Shown: piece after piece, positions 17,172-25,224 of the stretch
Layout: each line of letters begins with the position of its first letter
Position numbering within the stretch: position 1 is the stretch's first letter
Assembly (NCBI RefSeq): GCF_013031355.1
Contig: NZ_WPZO01000001.1
Span: 434,001 to 498,000, forward strand
Reading direction: 5' to 3'
Length of the DNA stretch: 64,000 bases
From: Ruegeria arenilitoris
GTDB lineage: Bacteria; Pseudomonadota; Alphaproteobacteria; Rhodobacterales; Rhodobacteraceae
The notes under the pieces: model-generated
What the model was told of the DNA's origin: nothing
The model's database searches: none
Seen by the model: only the letters and a program-made list of their open reading frames with translations
Made by a program: the position numbers and the translations under genes

Positions 17172-17480
17172 GCAGGTTTCTGTTGCCAGGTACCTGCGAA
17201 CCCCGCCTTACGCGGCTAGGCGCAAGGACTTAAGTTTCGGTCTTGTTACTGCTTACGCAGCAACTGCAACCGGAGCACGATTGTCGTTTGCAATTGTACT
17301 AGTTTCGCCGATAACGGTGGCAGACAGCCGAGACAAAGCTAACCCCTTTAGACGTTCGTCGATCCTGTTTCGGCCCCAGAATCCTCAAACGAAGGATGGT
17401 TGGTGGAGCCGCCGGGTACCGCCCCCGGGTCCGATCCGCTTATTACGAGCGCGTTTATGTCCATAGTCCCGAAGGACATA
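17172..17480 (-). ncRNA. ssrA: tmRNA, circularly permuted two-piece form
   Basis: tmRNA rescues stalled ribosomes. Reading on the minus strand, the acceptor piece comes first and ends in CGGCTCCACCA (17401-17411). A 23-nt spacer (17378-17400) follows, then the coding piece starts at 17377 with GGGGCCGAAACAGGATCGACG (one base per letter, 21 nt split here as GGGGCCG plus AAACAGG plus ATCGACG). GGGGCCG pairs with CGGCTCC over 7 bp, including the G3-U70 pair recognised by alanyl-tRNA synthetase. The tag frame at 17253-17291 encodes ANDNRAPVAVAA and a stop. Outer ends are approximate. Confidence 0.95.
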
Positions 17481-17483
17481 CCC

Positions 17484-17512
17484 TATATAGGTGAGCGGAC
17501 GTTCGGATGCAA
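17484..17512 (-). promoter_or_regulatory. Predicted ssrA promoter
   Basis: On the minus strand TTGCAT (17507-17512) and TATATA (17484-17489) are separated by 17 bp. Transcription would begin near 17478, at the TATGTCC arm that pairs with GGACATA in the acceptor piece. Confidence 0.65.
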
Positions 17513-17552
17513 ACCAGGAATTGCGAAGAATGGTGGACGTGAAAACAAATGC

Positions 17553-17915
17553 TTAGGCGGGCCTGTTGAAGTTCGCCAGGATCAGCCACAGCGCCAGGAC
17601 CAGTTCGATTCCACCGAATGTCACCGCTTTGGCCAAGGGAGGATTGTCCAGAACGACCGAGACGAACCGACCCAGCGCTGCCCCTGCGTAGACGACCCCT
17701 AGCATGGCATAGGCCATCGGGTTGTTCAGCCACAGCACCGCCACACCAGTTACTACGAACAGCCCGCCGACCGAGGCGCGCATCTCGCTAAGCCCCATAT
17801 TGCTGTCGGTCGGTGCCAGATCCAGCGATGCGGCGGTGAACGCCGGAGCCAGAAATCCGAACAGGCCAAAGCCAATCGTCAATAGTGCGGCGATTACATT
17901 CAGCGCTGTTACCAT
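17553..17915 (-). CDS. DUF4345 membrane protein
   Basis: A 120-aa protein with four hydrophobic helices (NVIAALLTIGFGLFGFLAPAF; a GGLFVVTGVAVLWL segment; AMLGVVYAGAALGRF; FGGIELVLALWLILANF), matching the DUF4345 pattern. The second of two adjacent ATG codons (17915) is chosen because GGAGG lies 4-5 nt before it. It follows the GntR gene by 10 bp and is probably co-transcribed with it. Function is unknown. Confidence 0.75.
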   Translation of the reverse strand: MVTALNVIAALLTIGFGLFGFLAPAFTAASLDLAPTDSNMGLSEMRASVGGLFVVTGVAVLWLNNPMAYAMLGVVYAGAALGRFVSVVLDNPPLAKAVTFGGIELVLALWLILANFNRPA

Positions 17916-17925
17916 CATTCCTCCG

Positions 17926-18657
17926 TCACGCGGGCTTGCGGTGTTTCTGGGCCACGTCCTGCGCCAGTTTGCGCGTGTAGTTTTCAAGTTCAACCAGCGC
18001 TGCGTCAACTTTTGCTTCGTCGCGGGCCTCCAGCGCGTCTGCGATGCGGTCGTGCAGGCCGATGATCTCTTCGCGGGAACGGGCGGTAAAGGTGATCATG
18101 TTCATCAAGGGCTGCATCGCCTCAACGGCCCCGGCCAGTTGGTATGACAGAACCGGATTTCCGGCCCCATCCACCAGAGCGCGGTGAAAGGAGACATCCG
18201 AAGAACAAAACGCTTCATCCGTCAGGCCGGGTTGCGACTGACGGAAAATTTCGGCCCGCATGGTGGCCAGTTGATCAGCCGTGCGGCGTTGCGCCGACAG
18301 GGGCGCGCAGGCACGTTCCAGTGCAAAACGGGCCTCGCACGCAGTATCGAAACTGATTGCGTTCATCGATAGCAGCAGGGTCGAAGTGGTGACTTGCTGC
18401 GAATAGGCGTCCTCAAAGCTGATCCGGTTCACGAAAGCGCCGCCACTGGCGCCGCGCTGGGTTCGGATCAGTGATTGCGCCGCCAGCCGTTTGAGCGCCT
18501 CGCGTACGGTCGGGCGTGACACCTGAAACTGTTCGGACAATTCCGCCTCGGACGGCAATCGTTCGTCCACGATCAACTCGCCCGAAATGATAGCATCGCG
18601 TATGGCCTGAGCGATCTGGGCGGATAAATCAGAAGGTTTCTGAGGTTCGATTTTCAT
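17926..18657 (-). CDS. GntR/FadR-family regulator, probable regulator of the dmdA operon
   Basis: A 243-aa regulator starting MKIEPQKPSDL. An N-terminal winged helix (ERLPSEAELSEQFQVSRPTV) is followed by a FadR-type FCD domain with the helical HRALVDGAGNPV and HDRIADALEARD motifs that bind metal and carboxylate ligands. It is divergent from the five-gene unit that includes dmdA, the usual position for its regulator. Further upstream ATG codons in the frame lie in the presumed operator region and are less likely starts. The ligand is unknown; a DMSP-derived acid is a reasonable guess. Confidence 0.9.
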   Translation of the reverse strand: MKIEPQKPSDLSAQIAQAIRDAIISGELIVDERLPSEAELSEQFQVSRPTVREALKRLAAQSLIRTQRGASGGAFVNRISFEDAYSQQVTTSTLLLSMNAISFDTACEARFALERACAPLSAQRRTADQLATMRAEIFRQSQPGLTDEAFCSSDVSFHRALVDGAGNPVLSYQLAGAVEAMQPLMNMITFTARSREEIIGLHDRIADALEARDEAKVDAALVELENYTRKLAQDVAQKHRKPA

Positions 18658-18688
18658 TTTCCGGAGCCCGTCGGTGAAATTTTTATTT

Positions 18689-18714
18689 GTCTGACATTTA
18701 AAAGTCTGACATTT
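18689..18714. promoter_or_regulatory. Direct repeats, likely GntR operator
   Basis: GTCTGACATTT occurs twice, at 18689-18699 and 18704-18714, 15 bp apart, in the 87-bp divergent gap between the GntR gene and the DUF2182 gene. TTGTCTGACA is close to the TNGTNNNACNA operator type bound by FadR-subfamily regulators. Confidence 0.6.
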
Positions 18715-18744
18715 GAAAAGCAAGGGCTGAGTCGGGAGGGACAC

Positions 18745-19536
18745 GTGAGTCGCGCAGTTCTACGCAGCGGATTGTGGCTGGGATTCTACATTCTGATCCT
18801 GTGGGCGTGGTGGATGATGTTCACCATGAGCCGCGACATGGATCTGGACTGGATCGGTCGGCCCGGCCCGATGGGGCAAGCGATGGCCGCGATGGACCCT
18901 CGTATGGACATGTATATGCCGATGGCCGAATTCGGGCCGCTGTTCTGGATGTGGGCGATCATGATGGCCGCCATGATGCTGCCGACGCTGGTGCCAACCC
19001 TGCGCAGTTACGAGGACCTGATCCGCAGCGCCAATGGCACGCGTGCGGGGTGGATCGGCGTTTTGGCCGGGTATTTCATCGTCTGGGTCGGTTTTGCTGC
19101 GCTGATCACCGGCGTTCAGCTGGCTCTGTTATTCGGCGGCGTCGTCGACATGCTGGGGATTGCCAAATCCGGCTGGTTTGCCGGCGGCCTGATGATCGCG
19201 GTCGGCGCGTTCCAGTTCACCCGCGCGAAAGAGGTCTGCCACGGTGTCTGCCACGCCCCCATGACCTATTTTCTGGGCCACTGGAAAACCGGTTTTTCAG
19301 GTGGCCTGCGTATGGGGCTGGGCCTTGGCGCGTTCTGCGTCGGATGCTGCTGGGGCTTCATGGCGCTTGGGTTTGTTGGTGGCGTCATGAGCCTGCTTTG
19401 GATGGGCCTGGCGACACTGTTCATGGTTCTGGAGAAACTGCCTCAGATTGGCCACGCGATAACGCGGCCGATGGGGTTTGCACTGATTGCAGGGGGGATT
19501 GCCCTGCTGATCTATCCCTTTGCTTACGGAGGATAA
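18745..19536 (+). CDS. DUF2182 metal-binding membrane protein
   Basis: A 263-aa polytopic protein of the DUF2182 family (COG5486, 'predicted metal-binding integral membrane protein'). About six or seven hydrophobic helices carry Met-rich stretches (MWAIMMAAMMLPTLVP) and the Cys/His motifs EVCHGVCHAPM (about 170) and CVGCCWGFM (about 197). The start is GTG at 18745 behind GGGAGGG. It opens the unit DUF2182-DUF1326-DinB-dmdA-acuI and is followed after 4 bp by DUF1326, its usual partner. Transport or insertion of copper or another soft metal is possible but unproven. Confidence 0.88.
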   Translation: MSRAVLRSGLWLGFYILILWAWWMMFTMSRDMDLDWIGRPGPMGQAMAAMDPRMDMYMPMAEFGPLFWMWAIMMAAMMLPTLVPTLRSYEDLIRSANGTRAGWIGVLAGYFIVWVGFAALITGVQLALLFGGVVDMLGIAKSGWFAGGLMIAVGAFQFTRAKEVCHGVCHAPMTYFLGHWKTGFSGGLRMGLGLGAFCVGCCWGFMALGFVGGVMSLLWMGLATLFMVLEKLPQIGHAITRPMGFALIAGGIALLIYPFAYGG

Positions 19537-19540
19537 GTAT

Positions 19541-20245
19541 ATGGCTAAAAACAGGAAACCTGAGGCCGACAGGCTGCCGATCAGCCAACGCATCGACAGC
19601 CGTATGCCCAACCCCAAACGGCGCGAGATGAGCCCGACGGACTGGGCGATCAAGGGCGAGTTGATCCTGAACTGCTCGTGCGATGTGTTCTGCCCGTGCG
19701 TGGTGTCTCTGGGCGCGCACCCTCCGACCGAGGGGCATTGCCACGCGTGGATGGGTGTCATCATCGATGAAGGCCATTACGAGGGCGAAGACCTGTCCGG
19801 TCTGAACGTAGGCCTGCTGGTCGATATTCCCGGCCGTATGGGAGAGGGCCAGTGGAAAGTCGCGGCCTATGTAGACGAGCGCGCCAGCGGCAAGGCCTAT
19901 AACGGGCTGCTGCAAATCTTCAGCGGTCAGGCTGGCGGCACCACAGGTCTGTTCACCATGTTGGTGAGCGAGATCATCGGGGCCGAACGCGCTCCGGTCC
20001 AGATCGAGCGTGACGGCAACAAACGTCGCATCGTGATCGGTCGCAAGATTCAGGGTGAGATCGAGATGCTCGCGGGCAAAGACCCCGAGCATCCTGTGAT
20101 GGTTTCGAACTCGAAATACTGGATGGGGCCAGACATCATCGTGGCGCGCGGCACCAAATCCAAGGTACGGGACTATGGCCGTGTCTGGGATTTCGGTGGC
20201 AAGTCGGCCGAGATTTGCCCGATTGACTGGCATGGTCCGAAATGA
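19541..20245 (+). CDS. DUF1326 metal-binding protein
   Basis: A 234-aa soluble protein of the DUF1326 family (COG5588). The Cys-rich motif LNCSCDVFCPC followed by EGHCHAWMGV (about residues 44-70) strongly suggests a metal site. The rest is beta-rich, ending in a WDFGGKSAEI segment. The start at 19541 has GGAGG about 9 nt upstream. It pairs with the DUF2182 membrane protein, and its stop overlaps the DinB start (ATGA). The function is unknown; the tight link to dmdA makes a role in DMSP or one-carbon metabolism worth testing. Confidence 0.88.
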   Translation: MAKNRKPEADRLPISQRIDSRMPNPKRREMSPTDWAIKGELILNCSCDVFCPCVVSLGAHPPTEGHCHAWMGVIIDEGHYEGEDLSGLNVGLLVDIPGRMGEGQWKVAAYVDERASGKAYNGLLQIFSGQAGGTTGLFTMLVSEIIGAERAPVQIERDGNKRRIVIGRKIQGEIEMLAGKDPEHPVMVSNSKYWMGPDIIVARGTKSKVRDYGRVWDFGGKSAEICPIDWHGPK

Positions 20246-20751
20246 TGATCACCGGCGCCTATGCGCAAGAGATGGCGCGATATAACCGGTGGCAAAACAA
20301 CCAGTTATCCGGCTTTCTGCAAGCGCTGACCCTTGATGATTTGACCAAAGAACGGGGGGCGTTCTTTGGGTCCATCATGGGAACGGCGAACCATCTGCTG
20401 TGGGGCAATTGGATTTGGATCTCTCGCTTTGACAAGGGCGAAGGACCAGGGGGCGGTATCCCCGAGAGTGTTTCGTTATGTGCCGATCTGGCCGAATGGC
20501 TGCCCTTGTGTGAAACGGTCGATGTGCGAATTGCTGAATGGGCGGGATCGCTTGGCGATGTGCCACTAACCGGTGACTTCACTTGGTTCTCGGCCGCAAA
20601 AGAAGCCGATGTTACATTGCCTTACGCGCAGTGTGTCATCCACATGTTCAACCACCAGACCCATCATCGTGGACAGTTGCACCAGATGCTGACCGAAACC
20701 GGATCGGCCGCGCCTGTCAGTGATCTGGTCTTTATGCCCAAGGAGGCTTGA
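20242..20751 (+). CDS. DinB-family putative metal-dependent enzyme
   Basis: A 169-aa four-helix-bundle protein of the DinB/YfiT family. His residues in TANHLLWGN (about 49) and FNHQTHHRGQ (about 133-140) form the expected three-His metal site. Members include thiol-dependent transferases and hydrolases acting with mycothiol, bacillithiol or glutathione. The start overlaps the DUF1326 stop by 4 nt, and dmdA begins on the base after its stop codon, so it is firmly within the operon. The substrate is unknown. Confidence 0.88.
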   Translation: MMITGAYAQEMARYNRWQNNQLSGFLQALTLDDLTKERGAFFGSIMGTANHLLWGNWIWISRFDKGEGPGGGIPESVSLCADLAEWLPLCETVDVRIAEWAGSLGDVPLTGDFTWFSAAKEADVTLPYAQCVIHMFNHQTHHRGQLHQMLTETGSAAPVSDLVFMPKEA

Positions 20752-21855
20752 ATGCCGCAGATTTCCATATCTCGCCGGTTGCGGCGCACCCCGTTTTCCG
20801 ATGGGGTCGAGGCCGCCGGCGTCAAGGGATACACGGTCTACAACCGTATGTTGTTGCCCACGGTTTTCGAAAGCGCCGAAGCGGACTATCGCCACCTGAA
20901 ATCACATGTTCAGGTGTGGGACGTGTCGTGCGAGCGGCAGGTCGAATTGCGCGGCCCGGATGCTGCTAGGCTGATGCAGATGCTGACACCGCGCGATCTG
21001 AGGGGAATGCTTCCGGGGCAGTGTTTTTACGTACCCATCGTCGATGAAACCGGTGGGATGTTGAACGATCCGGTGGCGGTGAAACTCTCCGATGATCGTT
21101 GGTGGATTTCCATTGCGGACAGTGACTTGTTACTGTGGGTCAAGGGCATCGCCAACGGGTACCGGCTGGATGTTCTGGTGGATGAGCCGGACGTGTCGCC
21201 GCTGGCCGTACAGGGGCCAAAGGCGGATGAACTGATGGCGCGGGTCTTTGGCGATCGCGTGCGCGACATCCGGTTCTTCAAGTTCGACATGTTCGAGTTC
21301 CAGGGCCGCGATCTGGCGGTGGCGCGGTCAGGCTATTCCAAGCAGGGCGGGTTCGAGATTTACGTCGAGGGCTCGGATATCGGGATGCCATTGTGGAACG
21401 CTCTGTTTGCCGCTGGCGAAGACCTGCAGGTGCGCGCAGGCTGCCCCAACCTAATCGAACGGATCGAGGGCGGGTTGCTGTCGTATGGCAATGACATGAC
21501 AGACGACAACACGCCGCATGAATGTGGTCTGGGCAAGTTCTGCAACACGCATACAGCTATCGGGTGTATCGGTCGCGACGCCTTGCTGCGCGTGGCCAAG
21601 GAAGGCCCGGTCCAACAGATTCGCCCGATTGCCATCGAGGGCGATGCCGTGCCGCCCTGTGATCGTCCGTGGTCCATTTTTGCTGATGGAAAACGGGTCG
21701 GTCAGGTGACGTCGGCCGCGTGGTCTCCGGACTTTTCGACCAATGTGTCGATTGGAATGTTGCGGCTGAGCCATTGGGACGCCGGGACAGTTGTCGAGGT
21801 CGAAACACCGGACGGTGTGCGTCGTGCAACAGTGCAGGAGAAGTTCTGGATTTGA
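20752..21855 (+). CDS. dmdA: Dimethylsulfoniopropionate demethylase
   Basis: A 367-aa member of the GcvT/aminomethyltransferase superfamily that closely matches DmdA as I know it from Ruegeria (RRTPFSDGVEAAGVKGYTVY near the start, LAVQGPKADELMARVFGD, SKQGGFEIYVEG, ECGLGKFCN). DmdA moves a methyl group from DMSP to tetrahydrofolate, giving methylmercaptopropionate and 5-methyl-THF. The ordinary glycine-cleavage T protein is an alternative, but these blocks and the adjacent acuI argue for DmdA. It is the fourth gene of a GntR-flanked unit. Confidence 0.92.
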   Translation: MPQISISRRLRRTPFSDGVEAAGVKGYTVYNRMLLPTVFESAEADYRHLKSHVQVWDVSCERQVELRGPDAARLMQMLTPRDLRGMLPGQCFYVPIVDETGGMLNDPVAVKLSDDRWWISIADSDLLLWVKGIANGYRLDVLVDEPDVSPLAVQGPKADELMARVFGDRVRDIRFFKFDMFEFQGRDLAVARSGYSKQGGFEIYVEGSDIGMPLWNALFAAGEDLQVRAGCPNLIERIEGGLLSYGNDMTDDNTPHECGLGKFCNTHTAIGCIGRDALLRVAKEGPVQQIRPIAIEGDAVPPCDRPWSIFADGKRVGQVTSAAWSPDFSTNVSIGMLRLSHWDAGTVVEVETPDGVRRATVQEKFWI

Positions 21856-21920
21856 GGGCGCACGGGGGTGCTGCCCCCGTCGCTGCGCGACTCCCGCGAA
21901 ATATTTTTAGCCAGGTGAAG
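21856..21920 (+). repeat. Double-hairpin intergenic repeat, copy 2
   Basis: The dmdA-acuI gap holds GGGGGTGCTGCCCCC, a second arm TCGCTGCGCGA, then TCCCGCGAAATATTTTTAGCCAGG. Arms and tail correspond to the element at 1130-1195. Here it could attenuate transcription between dmdA and acuI, or end the dmdA message. Confidence 0.6.
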
Positions 21921-21957
21921 ATTGCGATCTGGCCTTGGAAAAACGAAAGGAAATAAG

Positions 21958-22953
21958 ATGTTCAACGCATTGGTCATGGAAAAGGACGAGGAAAGCGGAC
22001 TGGCCAGCCCGTCGGTGAAACAGCTTTCGATGGATGACCTGCCTAATGGTGAGGTCACGGTGGCGGTCGAGTACTCGACCGTGAACTACAAGGACGGATT
22101 GTGCACGTCGCCCAAGGGGGGTGGCCTGGTGCGCTCGTACCCGCATGTGCCGGGGATCGACTATGCCGGTACGGTCGAGGCATCCTCGGACGACCGCTAT
22201 AAGCCTGGCGACAAGGTGGTTCTGACCGGATGGCGCGTCGGTGAGGCCCATTGGGGCGGTTATTCGCAGAAAGCCAACGCATTGGCGGATTGGCTGGTGC
22301 CTTTGCCAGAAGGATTGAGCGCGCGGCAGGCGATGGCTGTTGGGACAGCAGGTTTCACGGCCATGCTGGCGGTGATGGCGCTGGAAGATCACGGAATGAA
22401 AACCGACCACGGTCCGGTTCTTGTGACCGGCGCCGCGGGTGGTGTCGGCTCGGTAGCAACAGCCATTCTTGCCAATCTGGGTTATGAGGTCGCGGCGGTC
22501 ACCGGGCGCCCGGAAACGGGCGATTACCTGAAATCTCTGGGCGCGACCACGATCGTTCCGCGCGAGGAGCTGAACGAAACCACCAAACGCCCGCTGGAAA
22601 GCGAGACCTGGGCAGGGTGTGTCGATGCGGTCGGAGGTGAGATGCTGGCGCGCGTGCTGGGTCAGATGAAATATGGTGCCTCGGTCGCCGCGGTTGGTCT
22701 GGCTGGCGGCGCTGCTTTGCCAGCAACGGTGATTCCGTTCCTGCTGCGCGGGGTTAATCTGCTGGGCATCGATAGTGTGATGCAACCCTATGAAAACCGT
22801 GTGCGTGCCTGGCAGCGCGTTGCAACGGACCTGCCCATGGACAAGCTGGAAGCGATGGTTCATCCCGCAACCCTGGGCGATCTGCCGCAATTGGGCGCGG
22901 ATATCCTGAAAGGGCAGGTCAAAGGCCGCGTCGTCGTCGACGTAAACGTCTGA
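21958..22953 (+). CDS. acuI: Acryloyl-CoA reductase (NADPH)
   Basis: A 331-aa zinc-free MDR (YhdH-type) oxidoreductase. It has the quinone-reductase N-terminal domain (YSTVNYKDGLC, VPGIDYAGTVE) and a Rossmann motif GAAGGVGSVA (about 160). AcuI reduces acryloyl-CoA to propionyl-CoA, which disposes of toxic acrylate made from DMSP. Position directly behind dmdA is the arrangement known in Ruegeria. The start at 21958 follows AAAGGA. A 102-bp gap with the double hairpin separates it from dmdA, so its expression may be partly independent. Confidence 0.93.
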   Translation: MFNALVMEKDEESGLASPSVKQLSMDDLPNGEVTVAVEYSTVNYKDGLCTSPKGGGLVRSYPHVPGIDYAGTVEASSDDRYKPGDKVVLTGWRVGEAHWGGYSQKANALADWLVPLPEGLSARQAMAVGTAGFTAMLAVMALEDHGMKTDHGPVLVTGAAGGVGSVATAILANLGYEVAAVTGRPETGDYLKSLGATTIVPREELNETTKRPLESETWAGCVDAVGGEMLARVLGQMKYGASVAAVGLAGGAALPATVIPFLLRGVNLLGIDSVMQPYENRVRAWQRVATDLPMDKLEAMVHPATLGDLPQLGADILKGQVKGRVVVDVNV

Positions 22954-22970
22954 TTAGCAAGACTTACATC

Positions 22971-23006
22971 AAGACCGGTCGACTCGCGCGCCGATCGGTC
23001 TTTTTG
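22971..23006 (+). terminator. Terminator after acuI
   Basis: AAGACCG pairs with CGGTCTT, with a further short CG/CG arm inside, followed by TTTTTG. It lies 17 bp behind the acuI stop and marks the end of the dmdA unit. Confidence 0.8.
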
Positions 23007-23140
23007 TCTTTGAAACTCCCCAAAAATGCCGGAAACACATCTGGTCATTGGCGCATTTCCGCATCATCATGTGCTATACATCCCACCTGCGATGGCTTAT
23101 GAGCCATGCAAACAGCACCTGAAGACGGGGAGTGAGCAGC

Positions 23141-23704
23141 ATGTCTGACGATTTCGAACTGGATACCGATGATCTGAAACGGCGCATGGAAGGCGCCATG
23201 TCCAATCTCAGAACCGAATTTGCCTCGCTTCGGACCGGGCGGGCGTCAGCCTCGATGCTGGAACCGGTCATGGTCGATGCCTATGGCTCGATGACGCCGA
23301 TCAATCAGGTAGGAACGGTCAACGTGCCAGAGCCGCGCATGGTCACCGTAAATGTTTGGGACAAGGGTCTGGTCGGTAAGGTCGAAAAAGCCATCCGTGA
23401 AAGCGGTCTGGGGATCAACCCGCAGCTGAACGGCACCATCATAATGCTGCCGATTCCCGAACTGAACGAGGAACGCCGCCGTGAGCTGGGCAAGGTCGCC
23501 GGTCAATATGCCGAGCACGCCCGGGTTTCGATCCGCAACGTCCGCCGCGACGGGATGGATCAGATCAAGAAGGCTAAGGCCGACGGCATTTCCGAAGACG
23601 ACCAGAAGTTCTGGGAAGCCGAGGTTCAGGATCTGACCGACGAGATGATCAAAACTGTTGATGCCGCGCTTGAGACCAAGCAGGCCGAGATTATGCAGGT
23701 CTGA
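23141..23704 (+). CDS. frr: Ribosome recycling factor
   Basis: A 187-aa protein of normal RRF length that, with EF-G, splits post-termination ribosomes. Typical blocks are [40 protein letters not shown] and [20 protein letters not shown]. The ATG at 23141 has GGGGAG at a good distance; a GTG three codons earlier is possible. pyrH, a frequent upstream partner, is absent here: acuI precedes it instead. It begins the envelope cluster, with uppS 9 bp downstream. Confidence 0.97.
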   Translation: MSDDFELDTDDLKRRMEGAMSNLRTEFASLRTGRASASMLEPVMVDAYGSMTPINQVGTVNVPEPRMVTVNVWDKGLVGKVEKAIRESGLGINPQLNGTIIMLPIPELNEERRRELGKVAGQYAEHARVSIRNVRRDGMDQIKKAKADGISEDDQKFWEAEVQDLTDEMIKTVDAALETKQAEIMQV

Positions 23705-23713
23705 GACCGGGAA

Positions 23714-24445
23714 ATGCTCAAAGCCCCACATACTGAGCCCGCGAACGGGCCGCGCCATGTCGCTATTATCATGGACGGGAACGGTCGCTGGGCGCAGGCG
23801 CGTGGCCGGCCAAGGCTGTTCGGGCACCACGCCGGGGCGCGGCGGGTGCGTGAAGTGGTCGAGGCCTGTCCGGGGCTTGGGATCAAGTACCTGACGGTTT
23901 TTGCCTTTTCGACCGAGAACTGGAAGCGTACGCAGGCCGAGGTCGCAGGGCTGATGAGCCTGTTCCGGCGCTACATCATCAAAGAGACGCGGACCCTGAA
24001 GAAAAACGGGATTAGGGTCCGCTTTATCGGGGACCGAGTGCGGCTCGATAAGAAACTGACTGAGTTGATGGATACGCTGGAAGAGGAAACCAAGGATAAC
24101 GATCTTGTTCATCTGACAGTTGCTCTGAACTACGGCGGTCGGGATGAAGTTGCGCGCGCCACCAAACGTCTGGCGCGGGACGTGGCCGAAGGACATTTAC
24201 TCCCCGAAGACGTGGATGAGGAAACCCTACCCAAGTATCTGGATACGCACGTTCTTCCCGATCCCGATCTGGTTATCCGAACCAGTGGTGAGGCGCGGAT
24301 TTCGAATTTTCTTCTGTGGCAGTCCGCCTATTCCGAATATGAATTCATCGACACGTTGTGGCCCGACTTCACTGCGGCCGAGCTGGAGCGGCTGTGCCGC
24401 AACTTCGGTTCGCGTGAACGCCGTTTCGGGGCAGTTCCGGCATGA
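23714..24445 (+). CDS. uppS: Undecaprenyl diphosphate synthase
   Basis: A 243-aa cis-prenyltransferase that extends farnesyl diphosphate with isopentenyl diphosphate to the C55 carrier for peptidoglycan and O-antigen. The catalytic Asp motif HVAIIMDGNGRWAQ, FAFSTENWKR and the C-terminal DLVIRTSGEARISNFLLWQ are intact. Its stop overlaps the cdsA start by 4 nt. Dxr, which feeds isoprenoid precursor synthesis, is two genes downstream. Confidence 0.97.
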   Translation: MLKAPHTEPANGPRHVAIIMDGNGRWAQARGRPRLFGHHAGARRVREVVEACPGLGIKYLTVFAFSTENWKRTQAEVAGLMSLFRRYIIKETRTLKKNGIRVRFIGDRVRLDKKLTELMDTLEEETKDNDLVHLTVALNYGGRDEVARATKRLARDVAEGHLLPEDVDEETLPKYLDTHVLPDPDLVIRTSGEARISNFLLWQSAYSEYEFIDTLWPDFTAAELERLCRNFGSRERRFGAVPA

Positions 24446-25224
24446 GTGACGGCCGATGGTCTGACCTGACCGCCCGGGTTCTTTCGGCTGCTGTGCTGAT
24501 CCTTGTCGGCTCGATCGAGGTCTGGCTGGGCGGTTTGTGGTTCGAAGCCTTCATCGCAATCGCCTGTGGTCTGATGACCTGGGAATTGGTGCGGATGATT
24601 GACCCGGACAAAACAGGGGCGGCCGTGCAGCTTGGCATTCTGACCGGGGTTGCGGTTCTGCTCAGTTATCATTTGCCGCCGCTTTACAAACTGCCGGTTC
24701 TGATTGCCCCGGCTTTGGTCGGGGCAGGGCAGGTCAGTCGCTCCAAGACAACCTATGCGCTGTTTGCCATCTGGATTGCTGCATCCGGGCTGGGGTTCAT
24801 CTCCATCCGCGAGAATATGGGGTTCGGCTGGATGGTGTGGCTGATCTCGGTGGTGGTTGCAACGGATGTGGCTGGGTATTTCGTCGGTAAAACAATTGGT
24901 GGTCCGAAATTCTGGCCCAAGGTCAGCCCCAAGAAAACATGGTCCGGCACTGCGGGTGGTTGGACAGCAGCGGCTATCGTTGGTGGTATTTTTGCTATCC
25001 ATGCCGGGTTCGGTTTCATGTTTGTCGTGATCTCGGTACTGGCGTCGATGGCCAGTCAGGCCGGGGATATCGTCGAAAGCGCGACCAAGCGGAAGTTTGG
25101 CGTGAAGGACAGCTCGAACCTGATCCCGGGCCATGGGGGCTTTTTGGACCGTTTCGATGGCATGATGGGCGCGGCCTTGTTTGTTTTGATTGCAGGCCTG
25201 ATCTATTCCCCCGGGGGCATGTGA
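24442..25224 (+). CDS. cdsA: Phosphatidate cytidylyltransferase
   Basis: A 260-aa integral membrane enzyme making CDP-diacylglycerol from phosphatidate and CTP. About seven hydrophobic segments precede the C-terminal family signature (SATKRKFGVKDSSNLIPGHG, then GFLDRFDGM; about residues 213-241), which binds metal and nucleotide. It overlaps uppS by 4 nt and shares one base with dxr (TGATG), so the block is translated as a coupled unit. Confidence 0.96.
   Translation: MSDGRWSDLTARVLSAAVLILVGSIEVWLGGLWFEAFIAIACGLMTWELVRMIDPDKTGAAVQLGILTGVAVLLSYHLPPLYKLPVLIAPALVGAGQVSRSKTTYALFAIWIAASGLGFISIRENMGFGWMVWLISVVVATDVAGYFVGKTIGGPKFWPKVSPKKTWSGTAGGWTAAAIVGGIFAIHAGFGFMFVVISVLASMASQAGDIVESATKRKFGVKDSSNLIPGHGGFLDRFDGMMGAALFVLIAGLIYSPGGM

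Noticed and set aside
17170..17466. 98-codon plus-strand frame
   Set aside because: The DNA is the ssrA gene on the minus strand; acceptor stem, tag and 5' end are all readable.
20752..21855. Glycine-cleavage T protein (GcvT) instead of DmdA
   Set aside because: Same superfamily, but sequence blocks match DmdA and acuI is adjacent; no gcvH or gcvP is nearby.
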